A stretch of 64,000 nt of DNA, taken from contig JBGORM010000007.1 of NCBI GenBank assembly GCA_041538185.1, positions 62,001 to 126,000 of the forward strand. The letters run 5' to 3'. The notes beneath the pieces were generated by a model that saw only the letters and a list, made by a program, of their open reading frames with translations, was not told the DNA's origin and did no database searches. Source of the DNA: Melioribacteraceae bacterium 4301-Me. Its GTDB lineage: Bacteria > Bacteroidota > Ignavibacteria > Ignavibacteriales > Melioribacteraceae. Made by a program: the position numbers and the translations under genes. Shown one piece after another: positions 43,335 to 52,193 of the stretch. The first letter of the stretch is position 1. Each line of letters starts with the position of its first letter.

Positions 43335-46298
43335 ATGAACAGCTTGAATCAGAAGAATAAATATTTTTGGGGCAGCTTTAAGAATGTTTTGTTTCTTTTT
43401 TTGTTTGTAACAATCCTTCTGTCAGTAGCCGGAGTTTATTACTACAACACTCAAAAAACAAAAATTATTAATGACAGGTTCGAGTATTTAAAGTCAATCT
43501 CAGATTTTAGATTGGTGCAATTAAACGAATGGCTTAAAAAAAATTACTCTGAACTTGAAGTTTTAAAAAACAGTAACATGCTGATCAGCACTAATCGTCG
43601 AAATTTTTTGACAAGTAATAACATAGATGCCTATAAGAAATTGTTCGATGTTTTGAAATCAAATTATAATTATAATGCTATCAGTTTGCTTGACAATAAT
43701 TTTAACGAAATTATTTCGACGTCTAATTCAAATATAACTTCAGAGGATTCATTACTTGGAAAAGCATCATTAGATTCAAACAAAATAATTTTTTCCGATG
43801 CCAATTTGCAAACATCACAACAAAATGAAATAAAATTTTATGTACCGTTAAAAGAAAATTATTCCTCCCCAAAATCTGCCGTTTTAATTATAAGTTACTT
43901 TCCGCGTGAGATTTTCAATCCAATTCTAAACAATTATTTTGATAGGTCTCCTACAATGGAAACACTTTTAGTTAAGCCTTACGGTGACAGTGTTTTTTAT
44001 TTGAACAATCTTAGATTTGCTTCAGGTAAAAATACTGACGCGAAAAACAGCAGAAGGGCTTTAATACAAACTAAAGAAATAAAAGGGCGGAATAGTTTTT
44101 TTGATGGGATTGATTATAAAAACGATGAGGTAATTGCTAGAATTAAGAAAGTACCGGCTACTGTTTGGTTTCTTATAACAAAAATAAATAAATCTGAATT
44201 TTATGAACCTGCCAACCGATTAGCTGAGTTGGTCTTCTTGACGGTATTTTCTTTATCTCTTCTGTTTGCAGTGATTTTAGTATTTCTGTGGAGAAAGAAT
44301 ATTGCTGCTAATATAAAAAAGGCTTACCAAGCAGAAATCGAAAAATATAAAGTAGAAAACCGATTACAGTCCGTAATAAATGAAGTAAAAGATATAGCAA
44401 TTTTTATTATTGATAATCATGGGAAAGTTACTTCTTGGAATGAAGGGGCAAAAAAAATTAAAGGCTATTCAGAGGATGAAATTATAGGCAAACATTTCTC
44501 TGTTTTTTATTCAAAGGAAGACTTGATGACTAATAAGCCGAATAGAGTTCTTCAAGATGCTCTTCTTAATGGTCATGCACGCCATGAAGGGTGGATAGTT
44601 AGAAAAGACGGTAGCACTTTTTGGGCAAATACTGTAATTACTTCATTAGTCGATGAAAAAGGTGAAACTTACGGTTTCTTGAATATTACACATGATTTAA
44701 CAGAAAAACGAAAAGCTGAAGAAGAAATTATAAGGTCACGTGATTTCTATTTGAAGCTGCTCAACGATTTTCCAAATCCAGTCTGGCGTTCCGATACACA
44801 AGGAAAGTTTAACTATTGTAATAAGGCATGGCTTAATTTTACCGGCCGCCAAATTGAAATGGAAATAGGTGATGGTTGGTTGGAAAATGTGTTTATTGAA
44901 GATAAAGAAAAATTGTTAAGGGATTACTCAGATTCCTTTAATAAGCAAAAAAGTTTTGTAACAGAATTCAGGCTTAAAACTTCAAGCGGTGAATACAAAT
45001 GGGTATTAGCTTTTGGAATTCCGTATTATGACCTGGAAAATAAATTTTTGGGATACATTGGCTCTTGCTACGATATTGATGATAGAAAAAAATATGAAGA
45101 AACAATAAATACATTACTGATTATTAGTGAAAAATTATACTCGTCTTTAGAAGTGGATCAAATTTCAGATTCATTAATAACGGAATCCTTAAAATTAATT
45201 GATGCTGAAGGTGGTTTTGCAGCCGTAAAAAATGATAGTGAGTTTGTTGCAAAGAGGTATTATTATTTGGATCACTGGGAATATTTAGATTCTAAATGGT
45301 CAGTAGATAATCCTTATTTGCAAAAATTTGTTAAAGAAAAAGACAGCTATATTTCTAATAATCTTTCACATGAACATTTGTTGAGTCGAGATTTAGTCTT
45401 TAAATATAAAGTAAGAAATGTACTGACAACACCATTGTATGACTCAGCCGGTGAATTAATCGGATTTTTTGAACTTCACAATAAGAAAAAGAATAAAACG
45501 TTTACGATTGAAGATGTAAATCTTTTGCGGGGAGTTGCACGAAATGCCTCAATTTCAATTTCAAAATCTCTTGTTTATGAAAAGCTAAGAAAAACTGAGC
45601 ACAGATTACGAAATTCTGAATCAGAATTGAGAAAATTGGCTGCTCAAATTCAATATGCCAGAGAAACAGAGAGGCAGCATATAGCACGGGAAATTCATGA
45701 TGAACTAGGTCAGTTGCTTACAGGAATTAATCTTAATATTTCTCTTCTTACTGAAATGCTCGAACAGCATGAAAGACCAACTACTAATGAAATTTTAACA
45801 GAATTATATTCAGTGCAAGATTTTGTAAACAAAGGTATTCAAACTGTTAAAGACATTTCAAGCAGTTTGCGACCTTATGTATTGGATCATTTAGGTCTTA
45901 TTCCAGCTGTAGCAGAATATTGCAGAGAAATTGAGAGAGTTAGTAATGTTAAATGTAATTTTGTCTCAGATTTTGACACGCTAAGTTTTAATGATGAAGA
46001 AAATCTAGCGATATTTCGTATAATTCAAGAGGCTTTAACTAATGTGGTAAGACATGCAGAAGCTACTAAAATTAACATCAGTGTTTCTGAAATTGGAGAA
46101 AACTTAGAAATAAAAATATCTGATAATGGAAAGGGCATGAATTTTAACGATGAATTACAAGTTGACTCAATGGGAATTTTAGGTATGAAAGAAAGAGCAA
46201 TCTTTCTTGGTGGCAAATTAAATATTGAAAGCACTAAAGAGAAAGGAACTAAAGTCCAACTTATATTACCACTTAAACAAAAGGAAAGAAAATTATGA
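43335..46298 (+). CDS. membrane sensor histidine kinase (PAS-PAS-GAF-HisKA_3)
   Basis: A 987-aa hybrid-free kinase. The first membrane helix (~14-36) and second (~293-315) enclose an extracytoplasmic sensor of about 250 residues, probably a Cache-type domain. PAS 1 (~345-460) contains IDNHGKVTSWNEGAKKIKG, PAS 2 (~475-590) contains RSDTQGKFNYCNKAWLNFTG, and a GAF domain spans ~600-750. The dimerisation segment ERQHIAREIHDELGQLLTG has the phospho-acceptor His788. The ATPase domain has IIQEALTNVVRHA and ISDNGKGM. This is the NarX/DegS-like class. Its stop overlaps the start of the response regulator (ATGA), so they form one two-component system. The signal is unknown. Confidence 0.92.
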   Translation: MNSLNQKNKYFWGSFKNVLFLFLFVTILLSVAGVYYYNTQKTKIINDRFEYLKSISDFRLVQLNEWLKKNYSELEVLKNSNMLISTNRRNFLTSNNIDAYKKLFDVLKSNYNYNAISLLDNNFNEIISTSNSNITSEDSLLGKASLDSNKIIFSDANLQTSQQNEIKFYVPLKENYSSPKSAVLIISYFPREIFNPILNNYFDRSPTMETLLVKPYGDSVFYLNNLRFASGKNTDAKNSRRALIQTKEIKGRNSFFDGIDYKNDEVIARIKKVPATVWFLITKINKSEFYEPANRLAELVFLTVFSLSLLFAVILVFLWRKNIAANIKKAYQAEIEKYKVENRLQSVINEVKDIAIFIIDNHGKVTSWNEGAKKIKGYSEDEIIGKHFSVFYSKEDLMTNKPNRVLQDALLNGHARHEGWIVRKDGSTFWANTVITSLVDEKGETYGFLNITHDLTEKRKAEEEIIRSRDFYLKLLNDFPNPVWRSDTQGKFNYCNKAWLNFTGRQIEMEIGDGWLENVFIEDKEKLLRDYSDSFNKQKSFVTEFRLKTSSGEYKWVLAFGIPYYDLENKFLGYIGSCYDIDDRKKYEETINTLLIISEKLYSSLEVDQISDSLITESLKLIDAEGGFAAVKNDSEFVAKRYYYLDHWEYLDSKWSVDNPYLQKFVKEKDSYISNNLSHEHLLSRDLVFKYKVRNVLTTPLYDSAGELIGFFELHNKKKNKTFTIEDVNLLRGVARNASISISKSLVYEKLRKTEHRLRNSESELRKLAAQIQYARETERQHIAREIHDELGQLLTGINLNISLLTEMLEQHERPTTNEILTELYSVQDFVNKGIQTVKDISSSLRPYVLDHLGLIPAVAEYCREIERVSNVKCNFVSDFDTLSFNDEENLAIFRIIQEALTNVVRHAEATKINISVSEIGENLEIKISDNGKGMNFNDELQVDSMGILGMKERAIFLGGKLNIESTKEKGTKVQLILPLKQKERKL

Positions 46299-46930
46299 AC
46301 ATTGTAATAACAGACGATCATGAGATAATTAGAGAAGGACTTAAAAAAATTTTTGCAAAATATAGTGATTTGAACATTGTGGCTGAAGCGTCTGATGTTA
46401 AAGAACTTGCAATAGCTCTACAAAATAATCCGACTGATTTAATAATATTGGATGTTTCATTACCTTCGAAAAGCGGATTAGATTTTATAAAAGATATAAG
46501 ACAAAAATTCCCTGAAATTAAAATTCTTGTTTTTTCAATCTTCCCAGAGGAAAAATTTGCTAAAAGAGCAATTGACATGGGTGCGGACGGTTATTTAAGT
46601 AAAAATGCAAAACCAAGCGAAATTATTAGTGCTATAAGAAAAATTGAAAGCGGCGGTAAATATATTAAATCTGAATTGCTAGAAAAGATTTTTTTATATT
46701 CACCTAAAAACAATACAGAAAAAGCTCATGAAATTCTTTCTGATAGAGAATTTGAAGTACTTAGGCTCTTAGCTAAAGGCAATAAATTAACACAAATTGC
46801 AGAACTGCTTGGGCTAAGTGTTAATACAATTGCCTCATACAAAAGTAGAATTCAAGAAAAATTAAATATAAAATCAACAGCTGAATTGATTAGATATGCA
46901 ATCGATAATGATTTAGTGGAGAAGTATTAG
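46295..46930 (+). CDS. NarL/FixJ-family response regulator
   Basis: A 211-aa regulator. The receiver has the acidic pair in VITDDHEIIREGL, the phosphorylated Asp53 in LIILDVSLPSKSG, and the lysine in GYLSKNAKPSE. The LuxR-type HTH follows: LSDREFEVLRLLAKG, then LTQIAELLGLSVNTIASYKS, then RIQEKLNIKSTAELIRYAI. It overlaps the kinase gene by 4 bp and should be phosphorylated by it. Targets are unknown. The following gap (46931-47246) is AT-rich with no gene. Confidence 0.93.
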   Translation: MNIVITDDHEIIREGLKKIFAKYSDLNIVAEASDVKELAIALQNNPTDLIILDVSLPSKSGLDFIKDIRQKFPEIKILVFSIFPEEKFAKRAIDMGADGYLSKNAKPSEIISAIRKIESGGKYIKSELLEKIFLYSPKNNTEKAHEILSDREFEVLRLLAKGNKLTQIAELLGLSVNTIASYKSRIQEKLNIKSTAELIRYAIDNDLVEKY

Positions 46931-47246
46931 TCTGTTTTTTATAATAAAATTTTTTTATGCCAACCAAAAGTACTCACAGATTCGTAATAAATTACACGCT
47001 TACCCTTGTCATTTAGAATTACTTTAAAATAAGCTCAAATTTTCGATTAATAACAGTATTAAAAAAAGTGCTTTTGTTATCAGTGTCATTATAATAAGGC
47101 TATAGATAAAGTGAAAGTATATTTTTCTTAGAGCTATAATGTAGCTTGCATGTAGTAAAACTGACCACATTATTTTCCAATAAATTGCTACATATAATTT
47201 CATCTCGGTTAATTAATTTATCGCCAGCATAAATCATTTTATAAAG

Positions 47247-47651
47247 ATGACAATATTAATTGTAGACGGTCACGATGTACTTAGAGAGAAACTAATCCAA
47301 TATCTTGAACTAAAAAGTTACTTTGCAAAAGTATTTGATGCGGATTCCGTTAGCAAAGCAAAAATAATTATACAAAAAGAAAAGATAGACATTGTTATAC
47401 TTGATATTCAGTTGCCGGATAGTTCGGGTTTAGATTTAGTAAAGTTTTGTCAAAAATGGTTCTACAAACCTGTCATTATCCTTTGCTCTAACTATGCATT
47501 GCCTCAATACATAAATGTTTATGATAAATTTTCTGTTGATTATTTTTTTAATAAATTTTCTCAATTAGTCGAGTTGAAAAATCTTATTAAACAGTTAGCA
47601 AGGAATGAAATAATTGATAAGGGGTTATCAGAAAAATTAAAGTCAAATTAA
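47247..47651 (+). CDS. stand-alone response-regulator receiver domain
   Basis: A 134-aa protein consisting of one receiver domain and no output domain. The phospho-acceptor is Asp53 in IVILDIQLPDSSGLDLV; a Ser in ILCSNYA and a Lys in YFFNKFSQ fit the switch and lysine positions. In the first acidic motif it has VDGHD where most receivers have VDDHE or VDDD, so one metal-binding acid is replaced by Gly. Phosphorylation may be impaired or the domain may act as a protein-interaction module. The next gene starts 15 bp downstream, so they are probably co-transcribed. Confidence 0.82.
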   Translation: MTILIVDGHDVLREKLIQYLELKSYFAKVFDADSVSKAKIIIQKEKIDIVILDIQLPDSSGLDLVKFCQKWFYKPVIILCSNYALPQYINVYDKFSVDYFFNKFSQLVELKNLIKQLARNEIIDKGLSEKLKSN

Positions 47652-47666
47652 TAATAAGGTTTTAAA

Positions 47667-48119
47667 ATGAAAAAATGTATTGTTGTTTCTTTGCAGCTAA
47701 TTGTAATATCATTTAAGTCAAAGATTAAAAGGTTAATTAAATACAAGAAGTTCCCTAATTCAGAAAATAATTCACTTAATTGGGAAGTAGCAGGCATCTC
47801 CTTTGCTGCAGGGGGGACGGAAGGAGATGCCACAGCTATTGAAAAAGTTACTTTAATAACACCTGATAGTTCTGCAATAATAATTGATGATCCTAACGCT
47901 TACTTTTTTGATGCGGGTAAAGATAAAGATGAAAAATTTGGTAAGGAAGTAAAGAATAAAAATTTGGACGGTATTTATTTAGATTCAAATGCTTGGTTTA
48001 AACTGTTGCATCATAAATGGCGGGAAATATATACATGGTTTGGCAAGTATCAAAAAGTTAAACTTACGGTAGAAATTTTTAACATTTTGGAAGAGTCGGA
48101 TATTTTAACTTTGACTTAA
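47667..48119 (+). CDS. unknown protein (150 aa)
   Basis: I do not recognise a family. The first ~30 residues are hydrophobic then basic (CIVVSLQLIVISFKSKIKRL). The middle has WEVAGISFAAGGTEGDATA, which is translated from a striking DNA inverted repeat (47793-47831). The C-terminal half is acidic and aromatic (IIIDDPNAYFFDAGKDKDE, HKWREIYTWFGKYQKVKLT). A start inside the ORF cannot be excluded. It follows the lone receiver and precedes a short frameshifted frame and the DUF5666 protein. Confidence 0.5.
   Translation: MKKCIVVSLQLIVISFKSKIKRLIKYKKFPNSENNSLNWEVAGISFAAGGTEGDATAIEKVTLITPDSSAIIIDDPNAYFFDAGKDKDEKFGKEVKNKNLDGIYLDSNAWFKLLHHKWREIYTWFGKYQKVKLTVEIFNILEESDILTLT
47793..47831. repeat. 11-bp perfect inverted repeat inside a coding region
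   Basis: GGCATCTCCTT and AAGGAGATGCC enclose a 17-nt GC-rich loop within an otherwise AT-rich gene. The bases AAGTAGCA precede the left arm. It may be a palindromic insertion tolerated in frame, or an RNA structure. Confidence 0.7.
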
Positions 48120-48128
48120 GGAGCCTCT

Positions 48129-48340
48129 ATGAATAGCCGTTTCAAGACAAAAGTAAGATTTAACTTTATATCTTCAACACAAGAAGGAACCTTTAAAAAA
48201 ATATATAAAACATTTTTATATACAGATTCGTTTGGAGGTAAAATCATGCAGTAATTAATGCGTTGGCTTGTTATTCGATTTATGAAACAGATAGTCTTTT
48301 CGAAGAAAAAATTTTGGGAATTCCATACAAAATTCAATAA
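48129..48340 (+). pseudogene. short gene split by a one-base frameshift
   Basis: A 41-codon frame with AAGGAG upstream reads MNSRFKTKVRFNFISSTQEG and ends FGGKIMQ. In the next frame the text continues NHAVINALACYSIYETDSLF to EEKILGIPYKIQ and stops. Adding one A to the AAAA run near 48240 joins them into a ~70-residue protein. It may be a natural pseudogene or a sequencing indel in a homopolymer. No family is recognised. Confidence 0.5.
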
Positions 48341-48357
48341 TTAACGTAGGAGGCAAT

Positions 48358-50778
48358 ATGCAGCTGATAAACAAAATGTCTTTAAAAAACTTACTCTTGC
48401 CTGTTTTGTCAATAGCTTTGATATTTATGTTTACAAATATTAAGGCTGACTCTTCAGTAGAACTGAAAGGTTCTATTCAAGTAAAGTCGGATTCAAGTAT
48501 TACTGTAAATAATGTAGAAATTTTAGTAACAGCTTCAACTAAATTCGAGGGTGAAGAACATAGTAATTTAACATTCGATTCTCTTAGAGTTGGCGATTTT
48601 GTGGAAGTGGAAGCAGAAATAAATTTCAACGGTAAACTTGTCGCATCTTCGATCCATTTAATTAACTCACACGTAATTACTTATATAGAAATTGAAGGCA
48701 AGATCACATCCATAACATCGAATTCAATATTTGTAAATGAAACGGAAGTGTTTGTTGACTTAAATACAGTAATATCAACTCAGTTTCACTCGGCTATCAA
48801 ATTCACCGACCTAAAAGTAAATGACAATGTCAAGGTTAAGGCAATTCAGAAAAATGATGGAACTTACTTGGCCATATCTATAAAAGTGGAGACTGAAAAT
48901 TCTCGGCGCGAGGTAGAAGTAGAAGGTAAAATTGAGGCTTTGTCTGATAGTTCATTAACAGTAAATGGTACTGTCTTTTTGGTAACAAATGGTACAATTA
49001 TAATGTCTGAGAAGCATGGCATAATTGCATTTAGTAATTTGATAATTGGCGAGAATGTAAGTGTACGTGGGTTTTTAAAAGAGGATTCAACATATACAGC
49101 AATTTTAATAAAAGTTGAAGACGAAAAACTTACAACAACAGAACTTGAACTACACGGTAAAGTTACTGCTGTTGACTCGAATAGTCTTACTGTTAATAAC
49201 ATTTTGTGTTTTGTTGATTCAAGTACTGTTATCTTTACACACAATGGGAACCTGTTAAATTTATCCGATATTAAAATTGGTGTTGTTGTTGAAGTAAAAG
49301 CTGTTTTGCAGAACGATGGGACCTATAAAGCACAACGGATTAAGTTATTAAACGAAATGGAGGACGATAAGGAAATTGAAATAGAGGGTGTTATTAATGC
49401 CACAACTGTAAATAGTATTACAATAGGCGGGTATGAAATTTTTATTAATGATTCAACTAGAATTTATTCGGAAACAGGTTTGAAATTATCGATTACTGAT
49501 TTAATAGTGGGTACCAATGTAAAAGTACATGCTTATTTGCAAATGGGAGTGTATTATGCATCTAAGATAAAAGTGAAAGAGCATAATAAAACCGAAATCA
49601 AAATAACAGGTGCTGTAGACAAAATTGAAGGCAATACAATTACAGTAAAAGGAGTAACTTTTATAACGGATGAAAAGACTGAGTTTTTAAGTAGTGATCG
49701 CACACGAATAACCTTAAATGATTTGAAAGCCGGTCAAATTGTAAGTATTAGAGCAATTATTCAGAATGATGGTGCTAAATATGCTTTTCAGGTTAAAATA
49801 GATAGTTATTGGCATTCTGCAGTAATTGTAGAGGGACCAATTGATAGTTTGAGCGCTAATTCAATTAGTGTTGCAGGCAGAACTTTTTTCGTTGATTCTT
49901 TAACTGTTGTATTAGCCAGCGAAAGCGGAAAAATTGATTTTTCAAATCTTGTAATAGGACAAAAAGTTGAGATCAAAGGAACTTTCGATTCAAATGGTAT
50001 ACTGAAAGCAAGATTAATTAAAGTTCATGAAAACAATGAGTACGAGGTATATGGCACAATTGATTCAGTTGGCACTTCTTTTATTGTTGTTGCAAATTTA
50101 ACCATAAATGTTAACCAAAATACAGTTTATTATAATGAATTTGATAACCTTGTTACTTTTGACAGCTTGATGGTTGGTCAAGTTGTAGAGGTTAATTATA
50201 TGAAGATTAACACTAATGAAAATCTTGCTACTAAAATTGAGATAGAAAAACAACCTAACTCATTTGAATTTTCTGGTGTAGTTGTATCTCATTCAACAAA
50301 TAAAATTGATTTTTCAGCACTGTCTTTGTCGTACAACAGCAGTACAGTTTTTATCAATTCTTTATATCAACCAATTTCTTCTTCTGAAATAAATATGGGT
50401 CAATCCCTTTACGTTTGGGCAGCTGAAACTCAAAATGGTACAATTCAAGCACTGCAAGTACAAGTCTTAGGTGAAGTTACGTCTGTCAATCAAGGTGTGG
50501 GTAATCAAATTCCAACGACGTTTGAGCTTTTCCAGAATTATCCTAACCCGTTCAATCCATCTACAATTATCAGCTTTCGATTGTCGGTTGGCAGTTTTGT
50601 AACGTTGAAAGTTTATGACATTCTTGGAAGAGAAATTTCAACTTTGATAAATGAATATAAACCTGCTGGAGAATACAAAGTAAGATTTAATGCGGCAAGT
50701 TTGCCCACAGGCGTTTACCTTTACAAACTTAATGCCGGTACTCAAACTTCTGTAAGAAAGATGTTGCTACTTAAGTAA
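48358..50778 (+). CDS. T9SS-exported protein with nine DUF5666 repeats
   Basis: An 806-aa protein with AGGAGG before the ATG and a signal peptide (LLLPVLSIALIFMFTNIKA). Nine repeats of about 75 residues follow. Each opens like EIEGKITSITSNSIFVNETE and continues through DLKVNDNVKVKAI to a DGTYLAISIKVE-like end, as in the DUF5666 beta-barrel repeat. The last repeat is the most diverged. The sorting module begins NYPNPFNPSTIISFRLS and ends KMLLLK. Single DUF5666 domains are common in exported proteins; a run of nine fused to a T9SS signal is unusual to me. The ligand is unknown. A hairpin terminator follows. Confidence 0.82.
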   Translation: MQLINKMSLKNLLLPVLSIALIFMFTNIKADSSVELKGSIQVKSDSSITVNNVEILVTASTKFEGEEHSNLTFDSLRVGDFVEVEAEINFNGKLVASSIHLINSHVITYIEIEGKITSITSNSIFVNETEVFVDLNTVISTQFHSAIKFTDLKVNDNVKVKAIQKNDGTYLAISIKVETENSRREVEVEGKIEALSDSSLTVNGTVFLVTNGTIIMSEKHGIIAFSNLIIGENVSVRGFLKEDSTYTAILIKVEDEKLTTTELELHGKVTAVDSNSLTVNNILCFVDSSTVIFTHNGNLLNLSDIKIGVVVEVKAVLQNDGTYKAQRIKLLNEMEDDKEIEIEGVINATTVNSITIGGYEIFINDSTRIYSETGLKLSITDLIVGTNVKVHAYLQMGVYYASKIKVKEHNKTEIKITGAVDKIEGNTITVKGVTFITDEKTEFLSSDRTRITLNDLKAGQIVSIRAIIQNDGAKYAFQVKIDSYWHSAVIVEGPIDSLSANSISVAGRTFFVDSLTVVLASESGKIDFSNLVIGQKVEIKGTFDSNGILKARLIKVHENNEYEVYGTIDSVGTSFIVVANLTINVNQNTVYYNEFDNLVTFDSLMVGQVVEVNYMKINTNENLATKIEIEKQPNSFEFSGVVVSHSTNKIDFSALSLSYNSSTVFINSLYQPISSSEINMGQSLYVWAAETQNGTIQALQVQVLGEVTSVNQGVGNQIPTTFELFQNYPNPFNPSTIISFRLSVGSFVTLKVYDILGREISTLINEYKPAGEYKVRFNAASLPTGVYLYKLNAGTQTSVRKMLLLK

Positions 50779-50804
50779 AAAAATACTTTTCACTGTTAAC
50801 AATT

Positions 50805-50842
50805 AAAGGGGATTTCATCATTTCGAAAGTTGAAATCCCTTT
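50805..50842 (+). terminator. hairpin after the DUF5666 gene
   Basis: AAAGGG(G)ATTTCA pairs with TGAAATCCCTTT, a stem of about 12 bp with one bulge. The T-run is short (TTTCTG), so termination may be moderate. Confidence 0.65.
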
Positions 50843-50933
50843 CTGTTAAAGTAAACCTCAAAAGTTTGTTGCTAATGAAAAATTTGTAGTAAATGAAATT
50901 TTTTTAACACTTTTTCATTTTGTGCATTGACTT

Positions 50934-51197
50934 ATGGAATTTTTAAAATTCACAGAAAAAGAAATTTACCTATATAAAATTCAGCTTAACAAGCTGTCAA
51001 TAATCATTTCTAACCGTCTTGCAAGCAGAACATTGTGTCAAGTGGGACTTGATTTACTGAAAGAAGACTTAATTAGTTATTTGCCAGGCTTTTTTGAAGC
51101 TGTCCATATTAAACTGCAGAAACAGATTGATGAATGGTTTAGTTCTTCGAACAGCAATTGCGATTTACATAATTATAGTGAACAACTAACAAAGTAA
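50934..51197 (+). CDS. hypothetical helical protein (87 aa)
   Basis: Not recognised. The 87-residue frame looks helical and charged (FTEKEIYLYKIQLNKLSIII, LCQVGLDLLKEDLISYLPGF). There is no signal peptide or motif. The start lacks an obvious ribosome-binding site. Codon use looks like that of its neighbours. A lipoprotein gene follows 71 bp later. Confidence 0.45.
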   Translation: MEFLKFTEKEIYLYKIQLNKLSIIISNRLASRTLCQVGLDLLKEDLISYLPGFFEAVHIKLQKQIDEWFSSSNSNCDLHNYSEQLTK

Positions 51198-51268
51198 ATG
51201 TACCCTTCAATTGATGAAAAGAAACAAAAATAAGACCATATTTCTTAACTAATACTCCCGTTACAAGT

Positions 51269-51853
51269 ATGTTTTTTAACAATAAAAAAGTTATAAGTGT
51301 ACTTTACATTTTTTTCGTTTTATTGTTTGTTGTCTCTTGTTCATATAATCTTTCAAAAAATATAATTAATGGAAGTTTTGAAGAAGTAGTAGATAATGAA
51401 CCATCTGGCTGGGTTTCTAATGCGTCTTTAAGTGTAGATAATAATGTTTATTTCGAAGTTGATAAAAATGTTTTCCACAGCGGCAGTAATTCTATCCTAA
51501 TAGAACTTACAGGCGGAAAGGCTCCTAGGCAAGAAGTTTATAAATTTATAAGAGCTTTAGCTCAATTTGAAACTGAGAAAAAATATAAATTGAGTGGATG
51601 GATAAAAGTTTACAAAATAAAAAACTCGCCTTACTTAGAAGCTGAATGTTGGAATAAGAACAAAATGATTGGCTATGCTTCTACAGATAAAATAGCTAAG
51701 GTAGTTGGCAACACTAAATGGGAAAATGTTGAAACAATATTTCAAATACCTAAAGAGACCACAAAAGTTCTGATTTTGTTGTGTGTCCCTAGTAAAAATA
51801 ACATTTACGGCAAAGTTTGGTTTGATGATATTCAAGTCGAAAAAATTGATTGA
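51269..51853 (+). CDS. predicted lipoprotein with a carbohydrate-binding-like domain
   Basis: A 194-aa protein. The lipobox is at VVSCS (Cys24) after a hydrophobic stretch (VISVLYIFFVLLFVVSC). The mature domain has NIINGSFEEV ... PSGWVSN at its start, a Y-KLSGWIKVYKIKN-like strand in the middle and VWFDDIQVEKID at its end. This is the beta-sandwich pattern of CBM4/CBM9-like modules, which bind sugars. No catalytic part is present. The binding specificity is unknown. The next 340 bp (51854-52193) hold no gene and no repeat I can see. Confidence 0.65.
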   Translation: MFFNNKKVISVLYIFFVLLFVVSCSYNLSKNIINGSFEEVVDNEPSGWVSNASLSVDNNVYFEVDKNVFHSGSNSILIELTGGKAPRQEVYKFIRALAQFETEKKYKLSGWIKVYKIKNSPYLEAECWNKNKMIGYASTDKIAKVVGNTKWENVETIFQIPKETTKVLILLCVPSKNNIYGKVWFDDIQVEKID

Positions 51854-52193
51854 TATTAATTTGCAGAAATCTTAAAAGGAAAAACTCTTTGTAAAAATTT
51901 GAGTCAGAGATTTTAAGATTTTTAATTTAATACATAATTCATCTATCGAAAGCATAACATTCTAAAGGATTTTTTGATCTTCCTCATCCCCTTATTTCAT
52001 GAACAAAAAATAATTAACAACTATATTTTATAATTAACTTAGACGATTCTATTCCAAATGATTTTTTGGGGATTAATAAGCCGTAGTAATAAAATATTCG
52101 AAAAAGTAAACATAACATAACTAAATAAAATTCAAAATAATTCGATAATAAAGTTGAATAATTGTCGGAATTTTTAATTAAGCCAAAATAAAA

